Shown here piece by piece: positions 32,287 through 43,719 of a stretch of 64,000 nucleotides of DNA. The notes under the pieces were generated by a model that searched no databases, had not been told where the DNA came from, and worked only from the letters and a program-made list of their open reading frames with translations. A program made the position numbers and the translations under genes. Numbering within the stretch: position 1 is the first letter of the stretch; each line of letters starts with the position of its first letter. The stretch covers positions 89,073,963 through 89,137,962 of the forward strand of contig CM048554.1 of the NCBI GenBank assembly GCA_026413225.1. Reading direction: 5' to 3'. Source of the stretch: Otis tarda (lineage: Eukaryota > Chordata > Aves > Otidiformes > Otididae).

Positions 32287-32315
32287 CTTTTTTTTTTTTT
32301 TTTTTTTTTTTTTCC
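32287..32315 (+). repeat. Long poly(T) tract
   Basis: About 28 T, extended by a second T-rich tract at 32392-32410. It generates spurious Phe- or Lys-rich open frames on both strands. Confidence 0.9.
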
Positions 32316-35296
32316 TCCTTCGTCTTCCTTCCCCTGCCCGCCCACCCCTCCAAAGCACATGTAGAATGCTATTTCTTTAGCATGACCTGTCTTTTTTTTT
32401 TTCCTTTTTTTCTCTCTCGTCACTTAAAAAAAATGAGAAAAGAAATTAAGCAAGCTTTTGCAAGGGCTTCAGATGAGGATTAGCAGGAACTAATACTAAT
32501 TTATAATACTAACAGAAGTTGAAACTCTACTCTGTAGGTCAGCCTTGAAGAATTTACCCAAGTTTATCAAGGTGTTGCTTAAACCACATTTTGTTTCCTG
32601 TAATTCGAGTGGCTGAAATACTAACAGTTTTCTGTTTTGAAGCAATGTGTATGGACTTCACCTAGAGCCTGAAACCTGAAATTAGGCCTCAGGGTGGATG
32701 CTAGATGACTAAGCTCGTGTTACAGTCAATAAAGTGTTAGGCAATCGAGTGAAAGGAGTGTGAAGATCCTGGAGTGGGCTCCCGAGGACTGGTCAGTGGA
32801 GTTCTCGCAAGGCTCTGGTACCTGCCGTGGCTGGGTCTCCACCAGCTCTGTTCAGAGCTGAAACACTCAGCACACGAAGGTGCCTGAACTTGCATGTCTC
32901 AAGGTTAACAACTTCTTAGTGAATGTTTTTATGGGAACACCATCAATTTGTCAAATGCATAAGCCTTGTGCAAGTGCATTGCCTTTGGGTGGCTCTTCTA
33001 GGAGGATGCTTCTGACTGGAAAAATCTGGTTAAAAACAGGCCCTTCTTTAGGATCAGCGTTCTCACAGAGCGGGAATCTGAACAGGGAGAGCAGTCAACT
33101 GCAGCGAAGGGTTCTGAGGGGAAATGCAATCCAGGAAGATCACATGGTCTGAGTTAAGTGATGGTCCAGAACAGATAATCACACTTTCCTTGATCCTGAT
33201 TTAAACAAGTTCTTTGTATTTTAAAGCAATTCTACAGACCAATGCAGTTTTAATATTGGGGGTCAATTCTTCTTGCATGAGCTTTTCAAATAGCAAAGAG
33301 AAGAAAACAGTTGAAAGCCTGGCAATACGCTTTTTTTTTTTTTTTTTTCTTATTTCATTTGCATAGAGAATATCACATGCATGAAAAACAGATAAGCAAG
33401 CAACCAAACAGAACTGATGCAAGAGCACACTTAAACAGGCCCATTGCATTTGCTGTCAGGTAATAATATACAGCTGGGGAAAGCCAAGCTGTATTAGCTG
33501 ACTCTCTTTTCTCCTAATAAGGAATCATAATTTTCATTAATCATTCTCAAGTAAGAAAGTAAGCAGGTAAAATTGACCCAAAAGCTTTTTTTTTTATTAT
33601 TTTTTATTTTTTTTTTCCCCTTCTCCTTCCTTCCTATCCCTTAAGAGTTTATTCTTGGAAGACAGAGAGAATGCAATGCCTGAGACTGGATTCTCAACTA
33701 ATTTCTCAGAGTGGTAAACCCCTTGTAGATCTTTGTCTCCTCAGACCTAAATGCCATTCAAGTAGAAGATGAGTCTTCTTTCTTCATCTTGTTGTTTCAC
33801 TGTCCTGTAACTCTGCAGGAATAAGTCACGTACATTTGTTAGCCAGTGAACCCTGACTACCAGGAAATATCTGCCTGTCTCATAGGTTATGCAGTTTGAG
33901 GTGGGAGGATGCCAGGTGCCCTTTGCTTAAGCACAGCAGCGATGCCTGCGACGTGAGCCTGGCTGTAATCCCCGTACGGTAGGTGAAGAGGTCGTGAGAA
34001 CTGCACAGCAAGTACGAGCTACCTGCTCCTGCTCAGCTGTCTCCGGTCGTCGCGGTTCATCAGCTGTGGGTGCCTTCCAGTGTGCCTGAGTTTCTAGGGC
34101 TGTTTTTTGTCTAATGTTACAGATTCATTCTGAAGGGGACCCTGTTGCTTCTGCTAAATGTCATTGATGACAGCACAGCACTTCATTGTGAGAACTGTGC
34201 TCTTGTTACTCGGTGACACAACACCTGGAACAATAGGTGTTACATTAGGAAAAAAAAAAATATAATTAATGCATTAAGCATAAAGTTGTCTTGTGGTTTT
34301 CTTATGCAGTGCACAGATATTTTTGTTTATCTTGCCTTCTATATGCTGCCTCTATTGAAACAGAAGGGAGAAATATGCAGAACATTAGTCCTTTTCCCAC
34401 TGTGTATTTTAAGATGTTTACAAGACACACTGCCCATCTTCATGCATGCTGCGAAGGAGGGATTGAGCTGTAAGACTATGAATGCAGGGGTTTTTTTCAG
34501 GATCACATCTTTGTATTGCACAAATAGCTGATAGTATCCAGGCTGAAGGAGAATGTGTGTGCATGCACGTGTGTGTGTTACCGTAACTCTTCATTTGATT
34601 TGTTTGCCGTTGTAGAATTGAATTATATTGCACCACTTCGGCAAATAGAGTTAAGGTGTTATCTCCTCTCTCCATCTGTGTGTACTGAGCGGTAGTGAAC
34701 CTTTTCATCTGAACTTTATCTCTACACTTCGCAAATGTTAACAATTAAGCCTCACTATATTCAGGAGGTACAATAACTTTGAACTGTTACCCAACTTCTA
34801 GGTAGTGGCTGGTTAGTCTAAGGTTAAGCAGTAAATTCACTGTCGTGTCCCGAAGGAGAATCTGGAAGTCTGCTATTTCTATGCATCTTTTATTTTGCAT
34901 TGCAAGTTCAGTCCATCTCTATGTTAAACATCGTGTATTGTCCTAGTACTATCAAGACAAGAAAAAAGCAAAGAGAAGGTGGAGATTTTAATCACAGCTT
35001 GTATTAACCTCAACATGGATATTTTCTTCCAGGTGTTTAGCAGGCAACATCTTTCAGCTGACCTGTAAGGATAGGTAGTAAGTATCTTCTCAGTCTCTAA
35101 AACATCCTCTTGTAAATCTAGGAAAGTTATGACCTGAAATCCCTGTTATTTGAAGCAATAAAATCAAAATGGTTCCCAGCGGTTAAGCTGGGGAGGTGGG
35201 CAGGTAGCAACAGAGAAACAAGGAAACTGCAAAACATTACAATAAAAATAAAAAGCATGAGTCTAACTTGGAGAAAAAAAAAAGAGAGGTATATGG

Positions 35297-35479
35297 TTAC
35301 TTTTCAAAGCATGTGATATTATTTGGTGTGTGTGAGCTTTCAGAGCCTTCCACAGGGCTGGGCAGCAATGCAAGCAGATAAGAGGTGGAAATTGCACTCG
35401 CAGGGCGCTCTCTCTTCTGGCTGATGGCATCAAAAAGGAGATTTTGCTTGGAATTCTGAAAACTCATTGTGAGTTGCAA
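35297..35479 (-). other. Possible minus-strand exon, unassigned
   Basis: Minus-strand frame with an internal acceptor-like TTTTCAG (at about 35455). It reads NSKQNLLFDAISQKRERPAS and ends CFEK, just at AAAA|GTAACC, which could serve as a donor. No family recognised. Low confidence. Confidence 0.15.
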
Positions 35480-36195
35480 CCTGCAATTGTTTACGTTGCC
35501 CTGTCTTCATTCTCATCTTACAATGTCAAACCTCTTCTTTGCTAGAAACAACAGAGCCAGGTTTTACTCAGTCCTTCTCTCCCTGCTCCTTTGCAATTTC
35601 AGAAGGAGCAGCAATAACTAAAGGCATAATATTGATAAAGCTTTGGTGGACAGGGAGATGCAAAGATTTAGGTAATACTGTGCAGTGCAAACTTATTCTG
35701 TGAAGCACTGTTGGATACGATAGAAATGCACCACCCATTGCTGCAGAAATTGTAAGGCTTTCACCATAAGTGGCAGTGACAAAATGTGTTTTTTATGAAG
35801 AGTGGACTTGGGATAAAGAGCACCGAAAGATTCCTTGTGTTCCCATATAAAAGTCTTCTCTGCATAGCAGTCATTGAGCTGTGCAGTTTTGTTTTTTTTT
35901 TTTTTACATTATTCAGAGCCTCAAATTACCACTTTAATTTCAGTAATGTCCAAGGTCATGTAGCTCTGAAGCTGAATTTAATTTCTCCTGGGTTGTGCTT
36001 TTATACCTCATGTAACTTGAAGCACGAGCAAGTCTCCTGCTTTGAAGATAAAAATTTAGCTCATTAAGGAGATGATATTTTTAAAAATTCCCCCCAAAAG
36101 GAGCTATATGGAATAAGATTTATGCTGAGTACTGAAAAGGCTTTATGAAAACACAGTAGCAGAAAAAACAGCTGGATCAGAGGCATCGTAACCAT

Positions 36196-36440
36196 CTACT
36201 GGCTCTCAAACGCGACTTTCGCCTTGTGACTGTAGTGCCGATAGCCTTGGCACAGCGGCTGCAGTGCCGGATGTTTCAAATTGGCTCTGTCAACTTGTGA
36301 ATCTTTTAGTAGTTTTCTTCTGGAAGCAATGATGCTTTCCATCTTAAATACAGGAGGTGCTTGCTGATTCTCGTGGGACTGAGGCAAAGGAATCAATGAA
36401 GAAGCGTACTGGTGTATCAAGGGGCAGCTCCTACCTTGGG
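36196..36440 (-). other. Possible minus-strand exon with CpG-rich end, unassigned
   Basis: Open minus-strand frame reading NYTQGRSCPLIHQYASSLIP and, further on, RRKLLKDSQVDRANLKHPAL, with TAG at 36196-36198. The last 85 bases carry seven CpG in an otherwise CpG-poor region. No repeat or domain recognised; could be a decayed exon or chance. Confidence 0.15.
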
Positions 36441-36799
36441 TATAGTTGAGTCCATCCCCACCACAGCTTTGTAAACCTAATGTTTTTTCTCAAGTGATAT
36501 GCAGTAGTGGTGGCATACTGCAACAAAAATTGTAAAATAAAGGTTAACTACTGACCCGCTGCAACCTTTTTTTACAACATGAAGTCACTTTTTACGACAT
36601 GTTACACGTTCCTGTAAATACATCTTTACTAAATCTTTAACACCTTGGGTATTTCTGCACCTGTGCAGTAGCCCTTGGTGCAGGGGCTTTCATTATGCTG
36701 CTGTTGTTTGTGGTATACTGATAGCTGCTACTCATCCTGCTGTCGCAATGGTATTGAATAAAACTACAGAATAATGTAATTTTATTTTATTTTTTAAAT

Positions 36800-37312
36800 A
36801 AAGTGGCTGAGGTTGGAAGGCCTTTGGCTGGACTCTCTCCAGTATGTCTATGTCTCTCTTGTGCTGGGGAGCCCAGAACAAGAGACAGCACTCCAGGTGT
36901 GGCCTCACCAGTGCTGAGTAGAGGGGAAGGATCATCTATCTCAGCCTCCTGGCGACACTCCTCCTAATGCAGTGCAAGAAGCTGTCAGCCTCCTTTGCCA
37001 CAAGGGCACATTGCTGGCTCATGGTCAACTTGGAGCCCACCAGGACCCCCAGACCCTTTTCTGCAAAACTGCTTTCCAGTCTGTCAGCCCCCAGCCTGTA
37101 CTGGTGCCTGAGGTTGTCCCTTCCCAGGGGCAGGACTTTGCACTTACCTTTGTTGAGCTTCCTGAGGTTCCTGTCAGCTGATCTCTCCAGCTTGTTGAGG
37201 TCCCTCTGGATGGCAGCACAACCCTCTGGTGTGTCAGCCACTCCTCCCAGTTTTACATGATTGGCAAACTTGCTGAGGGTACGCTCTTCCCATCATCTAG
37301 GAACCTCAGGGT
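36800..37312 (-). mobile_element. CR1 LINE with internal deletion
   Basis: Minus-strand CR1 whose ORF2 post-RT region is well readable (for example ADTPEGCAAIQRDLNKLERS and NKGKCKVLPLGRDN). At the 3' side, 'gaggttggaaggcc' from the 3' UTR is joined directly to 'ggctggactctctccagtat' from ORF2, so a segment of the 3' part is deleted. The coding match is closer to consensus than the 22.5- and 27.1-kb copies, so it is probably younger. Confidence 0.93.
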
Positions 37313-37390
37313 GAACTTCACATTTATCTTCTGTTTCTGTATTTTCTGTGCTGATCGTTTCTGTGACCATTGTGGAGATTGGTTCTTTCT

Positions 37391-37429
37391 GGGGGGTTTT
37401 TTGGGTTTTTTGGGGGTTTTTTTTGGGGG
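37391..37429 (+). repeat. G-run/T-run repeat with quadruplex potential
   Basis: Four G-runs (37391-37396, 37403-37405, 37412-37416, 37425-37429) separated by T loops of 6, 6 and 8, followed by a long T tract. It fits a relaxed G-quadruplex pattern; likely an expanded low-complexity tract. Confidence 0.75.
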
Positions 37430-37440
37430 TTTTCTTTTTT

Positions 37441-39553
37441 TTTTTTTTTTTTAACTTGTAAGCTGAGTAATAAAAATGCTATTGCTTGTATCTAAGCAAA
37501 AACTGTGGCTTTCAGCCTCTACGTCTTGTGTTGTTTTGTCAGTGGTCAGTGTAGAGCTGTCTTCTCCTATTGCCCTTCTGTCTCATGGTGCTGGCACTCA
37601 GAATGGCCACCTCTGTAGTCTAAGGGTTCCTCTTGGCAAGGTAATTATCTCGCCAAAGGGAAATTAAATGTCCATGCCTTTGGACTGTCTAGGAACTTTT
37701 AAAGGGCAAGCTTTCCAGTTTGAGTGTGCAGAGGCTGCATTCAAACAGTGGGATCTTTGAAGGGGAATGGCCCTAAATTTGGGGAAATACATCAGTAGAA
37801 CAGGTAAGTAGAACATAACTAATACTTTCAGTTCATCTGATTCCTTTTCATTAGGGGGTGTACCATCTTGCCTTTTCCTTCCCCACAGTTTGGATGGGAT
37901 ACCACTGATGGATCAAGTGGATCTTTACTGGTTGTATTCACCAGGGGTGTCACAGCCTACTCACTTCTGTGTTTCTGTGTTAGTGAGACGTTAGTTGAGG
38001 GGGAAAGCTGTCGGAGTTCACTTACTGCCAGTGGCTCTGCTTGCTTGTTTCAGCTGGTTCATGAGTGGGAAAAGAGCTTTCTCTGTTCACCACCTCTACC
38101 CAAATCTGCATTTATATGTCCTTCTCAGCTTTGCTTAATGGAGTTATGGCTAGGCAATGTCAACACTGCCAGAATTATCCTTAAACAATAGTTTAAAGCA
38201 GATTACCCTGTCATAAGCTTGTAAAATATGTATTGCTGTTACTGTGCTTCTGTGTTTGCAGTGAGGTCCTGACCAGATTTTCAGAAACCTTTACTGCAGA
38301 GACAGAAATACACTAGTCCATCAAGCTCTTAAAGCTTTGTTCGCACAAAATGTGTTGAATGCTAAATAACAAAGGAAATTAATTTATGAGCTATTGAACG
38401 CAATCTACTTTAGGAAGGACTTATCACTACTATTGTAAGATGGGTATGCTGGAGATAAGGAGCTCTGAAAAGAGGATTTCTGTATCGGCTATTTTTAGGC
38501 AAGGAAAACACAGGAACTTAATCTCTGTGTGCAGCCGACGTAAGGAGGTGGATCCCTTTGAAAGGAGCAATTGAGTGGACCCGAAATCAATGCTTTGCTT
38601 TATCGCATTTGAACTTATTGCTGCTACTTTGTGGGGTTTTTGGCTTTGCCTAACCGGGTACTCCTGAAGGACTGTAAGACCGTTTGCTTTAGTAGTTTCT
38701 GGCTATAGTTACAAATGAGAAATGAGTGGTATAGAGACATCTGCTCTGGGCTAGGGCTGTGTATTGGCATGTGAAGAGTCCGCCCACTTCAGTCAAAGGA
38801 AAAGTTTGGTTAACTTAAGTAGGAGTAGGATTGAGTTATGCCTTGCATTATTATTATTTGTACACTTATTTTCAGTAAGGATGATGGCATCAGATAAGAA
38901 CCGTTGTTGGCAATGTCACCCTGTTGCATTTTTCTCAGTTCTGGCATTTGAGAAAAGACAAGAACAGTTCCATATTTTCAGTCTGGAAACATTATTAACA
39001 ACTCATAGCAGTGGATAGCAAAGGAGAGTGCAAACACATTGCAATTGAAAGATTTATCATAGAGTAAAAACCGATGAAAACTAATTAAGAAATGTCAATT
39101 CTGGAAGAAGGCAGATTTTATGAATAAGTATTTAACATTTCTTTAATGAAGTCATTAAGAGTGGCATCACTAAGCTTAGGCAGGGTTGGATGTTTGTAAT
39201 GCTATTTTGGACTCTGGAGCAATATGCTGACACCCAGCAGAGTTGAGAATTGGCTTTTTTATTTTTACTCTTGTCTAAATATTTCTAACATTTTTAAATA
39301 ACATCTTTAATAATATATTTTTTGAATTCTACTGCTGGCAGTGTAATGATGATTAATTTCAGTTACTGAATGTCAAACTCCTAGTCCTACTGAGCAGTTC
39401 TTGGGGAGAGAAGCTAAAGCTTAATTTTTGTGAAGTTCAAGTGTGAAGCAGGGGTACAAAATGAATCCACAGTCCTGCATCCTCTTGAGGTATGGAAGTA
39501 GAATATTTCTCTTGCAGCTTCCCAGATTCAAATCAAACACCAGCTTGCCAGCC
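37441..39553. other. Intergenic, nothing recognised
   Basis: AT-rich single-copy-looking sequence. Plus-strand frames such as 37868-38191 have no domain or splice support. Confidence 0.65.
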
Positions 39554-39763
39554 CTATTTTCCTAAAAGTATCTGTGCCTTGAAAATCTGCAGAAAGCGTG
39601 GCTGCTTCTTCACGTACTCTTCTGTGGTGATGCAGCTGTGATACAGTTCAGCTGCTCTACAGTTATAGGTGCAATATGTCAAGCTTGAGCCTTTGCAACA
39701 TTCCTGGCATTCTTCTATTAGTTTAACACATTTTGGATCAGTTTGAACACTTTTTGGATCAGA
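39554..39763 (-). pseudogene. Cysteine-rich terminal-exon candidate, unassigned
   Basis: On the minus strand an excellent acceptor (a T/C-rich tract ending CCCTCTCAG) is followed by 69 open codons and TAG. The translation is cysteine-rich (eight Cys): SDPKSVQTDPKCVKLIEECQ, then ECCKGSSLTYCTYNCRAAEL, then YHSCITTEEYVKK. The spacing of CC and C-x(3)-C pairs looks like a small disulphide-bonded extracellular module. A possible upstream exon at 39992-40046 (acceptor TTTTAG, donor GC|GTAAGT) is open only in phase 0 and would enter this exon in the wrong phase. It is therefore either dead, incomplete in my reading, or chance. The first codons are a 20-bp tandem duplication. Confidence 0.3.
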
Positions 39764-39991
39764 CTGAGAGGGAGAAAAAAAAAAACCTCAAGTAGCAAGT
39801 ATTTTAATGTATTACACAAGACTGACTGAAATACTGCCTTGCACTAATAACAAAACCACCGAGGACTGGGTTAAGTCTGTCTGATGATATTTTGATAGTG
39901 AGTGTAAATTATACAGTACCAGGAAGATTGCTTGAATAGAAAGGGAAAACAATAAGAATTATTTTATCATTAAACAATTTTGTTGACTTAC

Positions 39992-40046
39992 GCTCTGTAA
40001 GTGTATCCACTTTACAAAATGCTAAGGAATATTTGACGAGAATGAG
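39992..40046 (-). other. Possible small minus-strand exon
   Basis: 55 nt flanked on the minus strand by a pyrimidine-rich tract ending GGTTTTAG and a perfect GTAAGT donor. Open only in phase 0 (LILVKYSLAFCKVDTLTE). Length 3n+1 breaks the frame to the cysteine-rich exon downstream. Confidence 0.2.
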
Positions 40047-40233
40047 CTAAAACCAAAGAAATAGAAAGAGGAAAGATATATTCCACTTTATTATTTATAC
40101 CAGCTGTTGTTCATTTGACATGGAGGCTGCAGTAACTCCTAGATAATGGTATGGAGCTATAGGCAGCTAAGCATAAAAGGACAGGGTGGAGAACAGTCTG
40201 AAATCAGGAATCGATTCCCTTCTCATGTACCTT

Positions 40234-40940
40234 TCAGACATGGTACCATTCATGTTCATGGTAGAAAATACTTCCAAATAAGCATGGTAAATTCCAGGCA
40301 AAATTGACTCCATCTCTTGTGGCTAAAACTGTTTCAAACAGATAAGTTATCCCGTAGATGCCCTTGTTCTGTGTGAGACAAGAGTGAGACACAGGAGTGC
40401 AGTGTCCTCGTCCTGTTTCTTCTTGCACACGCGCCATCCTCACCAAGTAAGAAGTCCTGAAAGTTGTTTCCAGTTTCTTTATGTAAGGTCGTAACACCCT
40501 GTATGAGGAGACTGCATAACTTGTCCCTCTGTCACATTTGTTTGGAACAGTGAATTTAACACCAAAAAACATTGTGTTAGGGTAGATTAGCTGACTTAAA
40601 TTTGTGTTGACAAATAGATAATAATCTTTAAACTGAAAGAAACACAGCACTCTCCTTTTCAAGGCAATGCTATTTCACTGAAGTGCTCAATCTTTCTGCG
40701 CTAAAGGGAAATTATAAAGAAGCTGTTCTGCATAGGTAGCAACTTTTCCCAGTGAGAAAGATGGATGCTGACAAAGTATTGTTTGTGCTTCTAGCAGGCC
40801 TGGACTTCGTGAGCACTGTAGATCGTGACTTTTGCAAGCATCTCTCTTCTGAGTGATCAGTCCTGCTGTTGTTTCTGTCTGTAGACACGCTACAGCCAGT
40901 GACCTCCGTAGATAATACACATTTGTCTTGATATCACGTG
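40234..40940 (-). pseudogene. Unassigned minus-strand frame with two stops
   Basis: One minus-strand frame runs about 235 codons from near 40940 to 40234, with only two TGA codons (near 40684 and 40672). First part: NVYYLRRSLAVACLQTETTA... to YAEQLLYNFPLAQKD. Second part, behind a TTTCTTTCAG acceptor at 40633: FKDYYLFVNTNLSQLIYPNT... to NFAWNLPCLFGSIFYHEHEW, ending next to AAAG|GTACATG. No family recognised, no membrane segment. It could be a decayed multi-exon gene together with the two small candidates downstream, or chance. Confidence 0.25.
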
Positions 40941-41173
40941 TTGAAATAGTTTGTCATTAATGTTATTCAGGAGAGTTTCTCAACCCAAAAGTGCACTTTT
41001 TCCTTCCAATTTTAAAAATGTATGATTTGGTATTTTAATGGAAGATTTAGCTTTCCTCCTTATGTGATGGTGATGTAGTAATGTGATGTGCATGCATTAC
41101 TGCCAGCTCATTGCAAGACAACAGCCATTTTGTGATACTGTTCTGTTGAAACACTGTTGGTTTTTTCCTTTTT

Positions 41174-41187
41174 TTTTTTTTTTTCCT
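41174..41187 (+). repeat. Poly(T) tract
   Basis: T-run in a T-rich stretch (41159-41189); low complexity. Confidence 0.85.
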
Positions 41188-41959
41188 TTATGTAAAGATT
41201 TCTCTGGGACCAGCAATACTCTACATTCTCAATTTTGAATATTGTCTCATATTCTAGAGAGGTAGATTCATGTAATTTCACTGCAAAATTCAATTTCAGC
41301 TTTGTTCCATGGCCTGCTGCTAGTGCTACAAGCTGCCATTATCTCTTTGCCGCCTGGCTTGATTTCTGCAAGCATCACGGCCACGTACCCCAGTGTCCTT
41401 GGCTGAATTTGGCAATTCTGGCTTTTCAGAAATATCCCTCTCTCTGACAGTGGCTCTGACTTTTCACAACACTTTTGGTCCACCCTACCTTTTAAGTAAT
41501 GCTTTCAAACCTGACAGCTTGTCTCTGCCATTCTTGTCTCTGCGGGCACAGAGAACCCTCTGTGGGGTCAGCCTGACAGAATAACACATACACTCACTTG
41601 GATACCTCTGCTTTATTTTCCCATTTCCTTCTAGTGCCTGCCTTAAAAGTCTCAGTTAAGCAGGACAGCTGGTGCTTTCCATTTGATTGTGAGCTCAGTA
41701 CTCTTCTTCAGTTGATGTATTTTCATATAGCAAGGCCACTCTGCCTCAGCAGTTAGCTAGCTACCTCTCAGTCACTTTAGTGAGGTACCTGTTTTGATTG
41801 TGGTATTTTTTGTTAAAAACAAAACAATACAATGCAAAACTCCCACAACCCACTCATCAGTGACGTTCTTTAAAAAAAAAAAAACACCAACCAAAAAAAC
41901 CCCTCTCATCACTGGCTATTATCCTTTGCTGCTAGATTTTACCTTCTCTTAAAAATTCT

Positions 41960-43300
41960 GGCTGGACTTTTGTCACCAGATGTTTGTTTTAAGATGTTCT
42001 TTCCAAGTATTTCTTGAACCATCTGTTGATGATGAAGCTGATGTGCAACCCAGCAGCTCGCTGTCTTTTGCTGGAGTGGTACTTCTGCTCCGCCTGGCTG
42101 ATCTCATGCTGCATGCTGATTGCCTTCTCATTTACCACTTTATTTTTCAGGATGTGGTAGCTGGCTTCCAGCTCCTATCAACATTCAAGTTACAGTGTGC
42201 TGAGGCAGGATCCTGTAGAAGCTTACTCCGTTTGTTGTCTCAGGTGGTGAACGTACTTGGAGGTCTTTGAGAAAATATCAGATAGTTTAAAATCCTAATG
42301 ATTATTGAGCTGATAATGCTAAGGATGGGTATCTACAGTAACATTTTTTACTTTTTCAGGATCAGTGATAAACAAATGTCTCAATTCTGAACTTCTGACG
42401 GACTCATAACCATCCTTTTTCTATTCAATTTTACATTTACTTCTATTATCTTTAAATTCAGTGCAACTAAGTTAATATAAGCACTTTCTTTTAGTTGGAA
42501 GCTATGACTTTTCCACTTTCTATGAAATTTCAGTCTTTATATCTTTTCATGTGTCTAACTGTTATTTATAATAAATATCCCAGTCTAATATTATTGTACA
42601 GTTTTAATTTGCATTATTTAGTACAGACTTTAGTATGAAAAAAGAAGTGTTGGTATTGTCTCTTTGGCTTCTGATTTCCTGTTCATTTACTGCTGTCTTG
42701 TTTGTTACTTGGGGCTGACAAACCTTTAATTATTATTTTTGCATTTCATTAATGTCTTATGTGAGAAATCTCGAGGTCACTGACAGGTGAATTTGTTTCT
42801 GAAACCCATGACATAGGATCATTATGTATAAGGTTTTTCCATCAGTTTTTCCACACATCATCACTGATTTCCTTCTTGTATTCTCTTTCCATCTTGTACA
42901 TTTGCTGTTGACGGAGCGGTGGTTTATTTTCCATGTCGCTCACTTGCCCCTTTCTCCTCAGTGACTTGTCTCTGCCTCTGTTTATTTTGTGACTCGTGTT
43001 TGCGTACAAGCTTGTTTATCAGGTTTGTGGAGGTCTCTACTGTTTGGCACAGTTTACGTCAACTTTCAGTGCTTTCATTTCAGCTACTGCCTCTTCCATT
43101 TCTGTTACTAGTGCCATCTGTTCATCTCTGGAAACTGAGTAATTACACGAGTTTGTTGGTTTTTTGTAGCTTGGTGAAATATTATTGTGTGGTTCCTTCA
43201 ACTTGATTACACTGTTCAAAAATGTCTTTCATACATGTAATTTTTTTTTTTTTTGTGCATTTAAACTGCTTTTGGAGATTTTCCAGGATTTCCCTCCCTC
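41960..43300 (-). pseudogene. Decayed coiled-coil coding sequence, probably a processed pseudogene
   Basis: Minus-strand translation gives several Glu/Lys/Gln-rich, heptad-like pieces in order, in different frames and separated by stops. They are REILENLQKQFKCTKK (about 43.29-43.24 kb), SVSRDEQMALVTEMEEAVAE (43.13-43.04 kb), RQQQMYKMEREYKKEISDD (about 42.93-42.86 kb) and LEASYHILKNKVVNEKAISM, continuing as QHEISQAEQKYHSSKRQR (42.17-42.03 kb). No introns are apparent between them, and the minus strand is strongly purine-rich throughout, as in coiled-coil mRNAs. This fits an old retrocopy with frameshifts. The parent gene is not recognised, and the borders are uncertain (possibly extending to 43.75 and 41.2 kb). 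Confidence 0.4.
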
Positions 43301-43719
43301 ACCCCCTGCAATCTTCTGTTGTATTTAAATTCTCTGGCATTACGTAGCAGCATTTTTTAATTGCTGCTCCTTGTTCTACTGCACTTGGCTCCCCTCCTCC
43401 CTGCCCTTTTTCTCTCTTCTTACTGCAATTTCACAGTGTCTCTCATTATCTAGGGAAACCTTGCTTATTAAACATCTTCCCTTTAAAGCTCATCTGCTTG
43501 GAAACAAGAATCTGGTCTACCAACAGATTCTCATTTGTTATATTTTATTTATATATTCCTTTGCAATATTCATATTATCGGATTTCATGCCTGTTTCTGG
43601 GACTTCCGCAATGTTGTACCTAGACCTGTTTCTTGCTTTGCTTCATCATGAAGGCAGAATCACCCTCCGGTTTTTTTTCCTAGCCTTTTTATTAGATCTA
43701 TGTGTAACCAGTTGTCTTT

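Larger units (their letters stand above)
31101..36799. other. Intergenic with minus-strand protein-like frames
   Basis: Contains no recognised gene. Notable contents are a minus-strand frame at 31178-31777 broken by one TAG, long pyrimidine tracts (32287-32315, 33331-33348, 33587-33620), a CpG-dense patch (33940-34054), and minus-strand open frames at 35297-35479 and 36196-36440. Each is treated separately in the findings. Confidence 0.6.

Noticed and set aside
32000-32423. Open frames on both strands rich in Phe or Lys
   Set aside because: They run through poly(T) tracts at 32287-32315 and 32392-32410; no domain or splice support.
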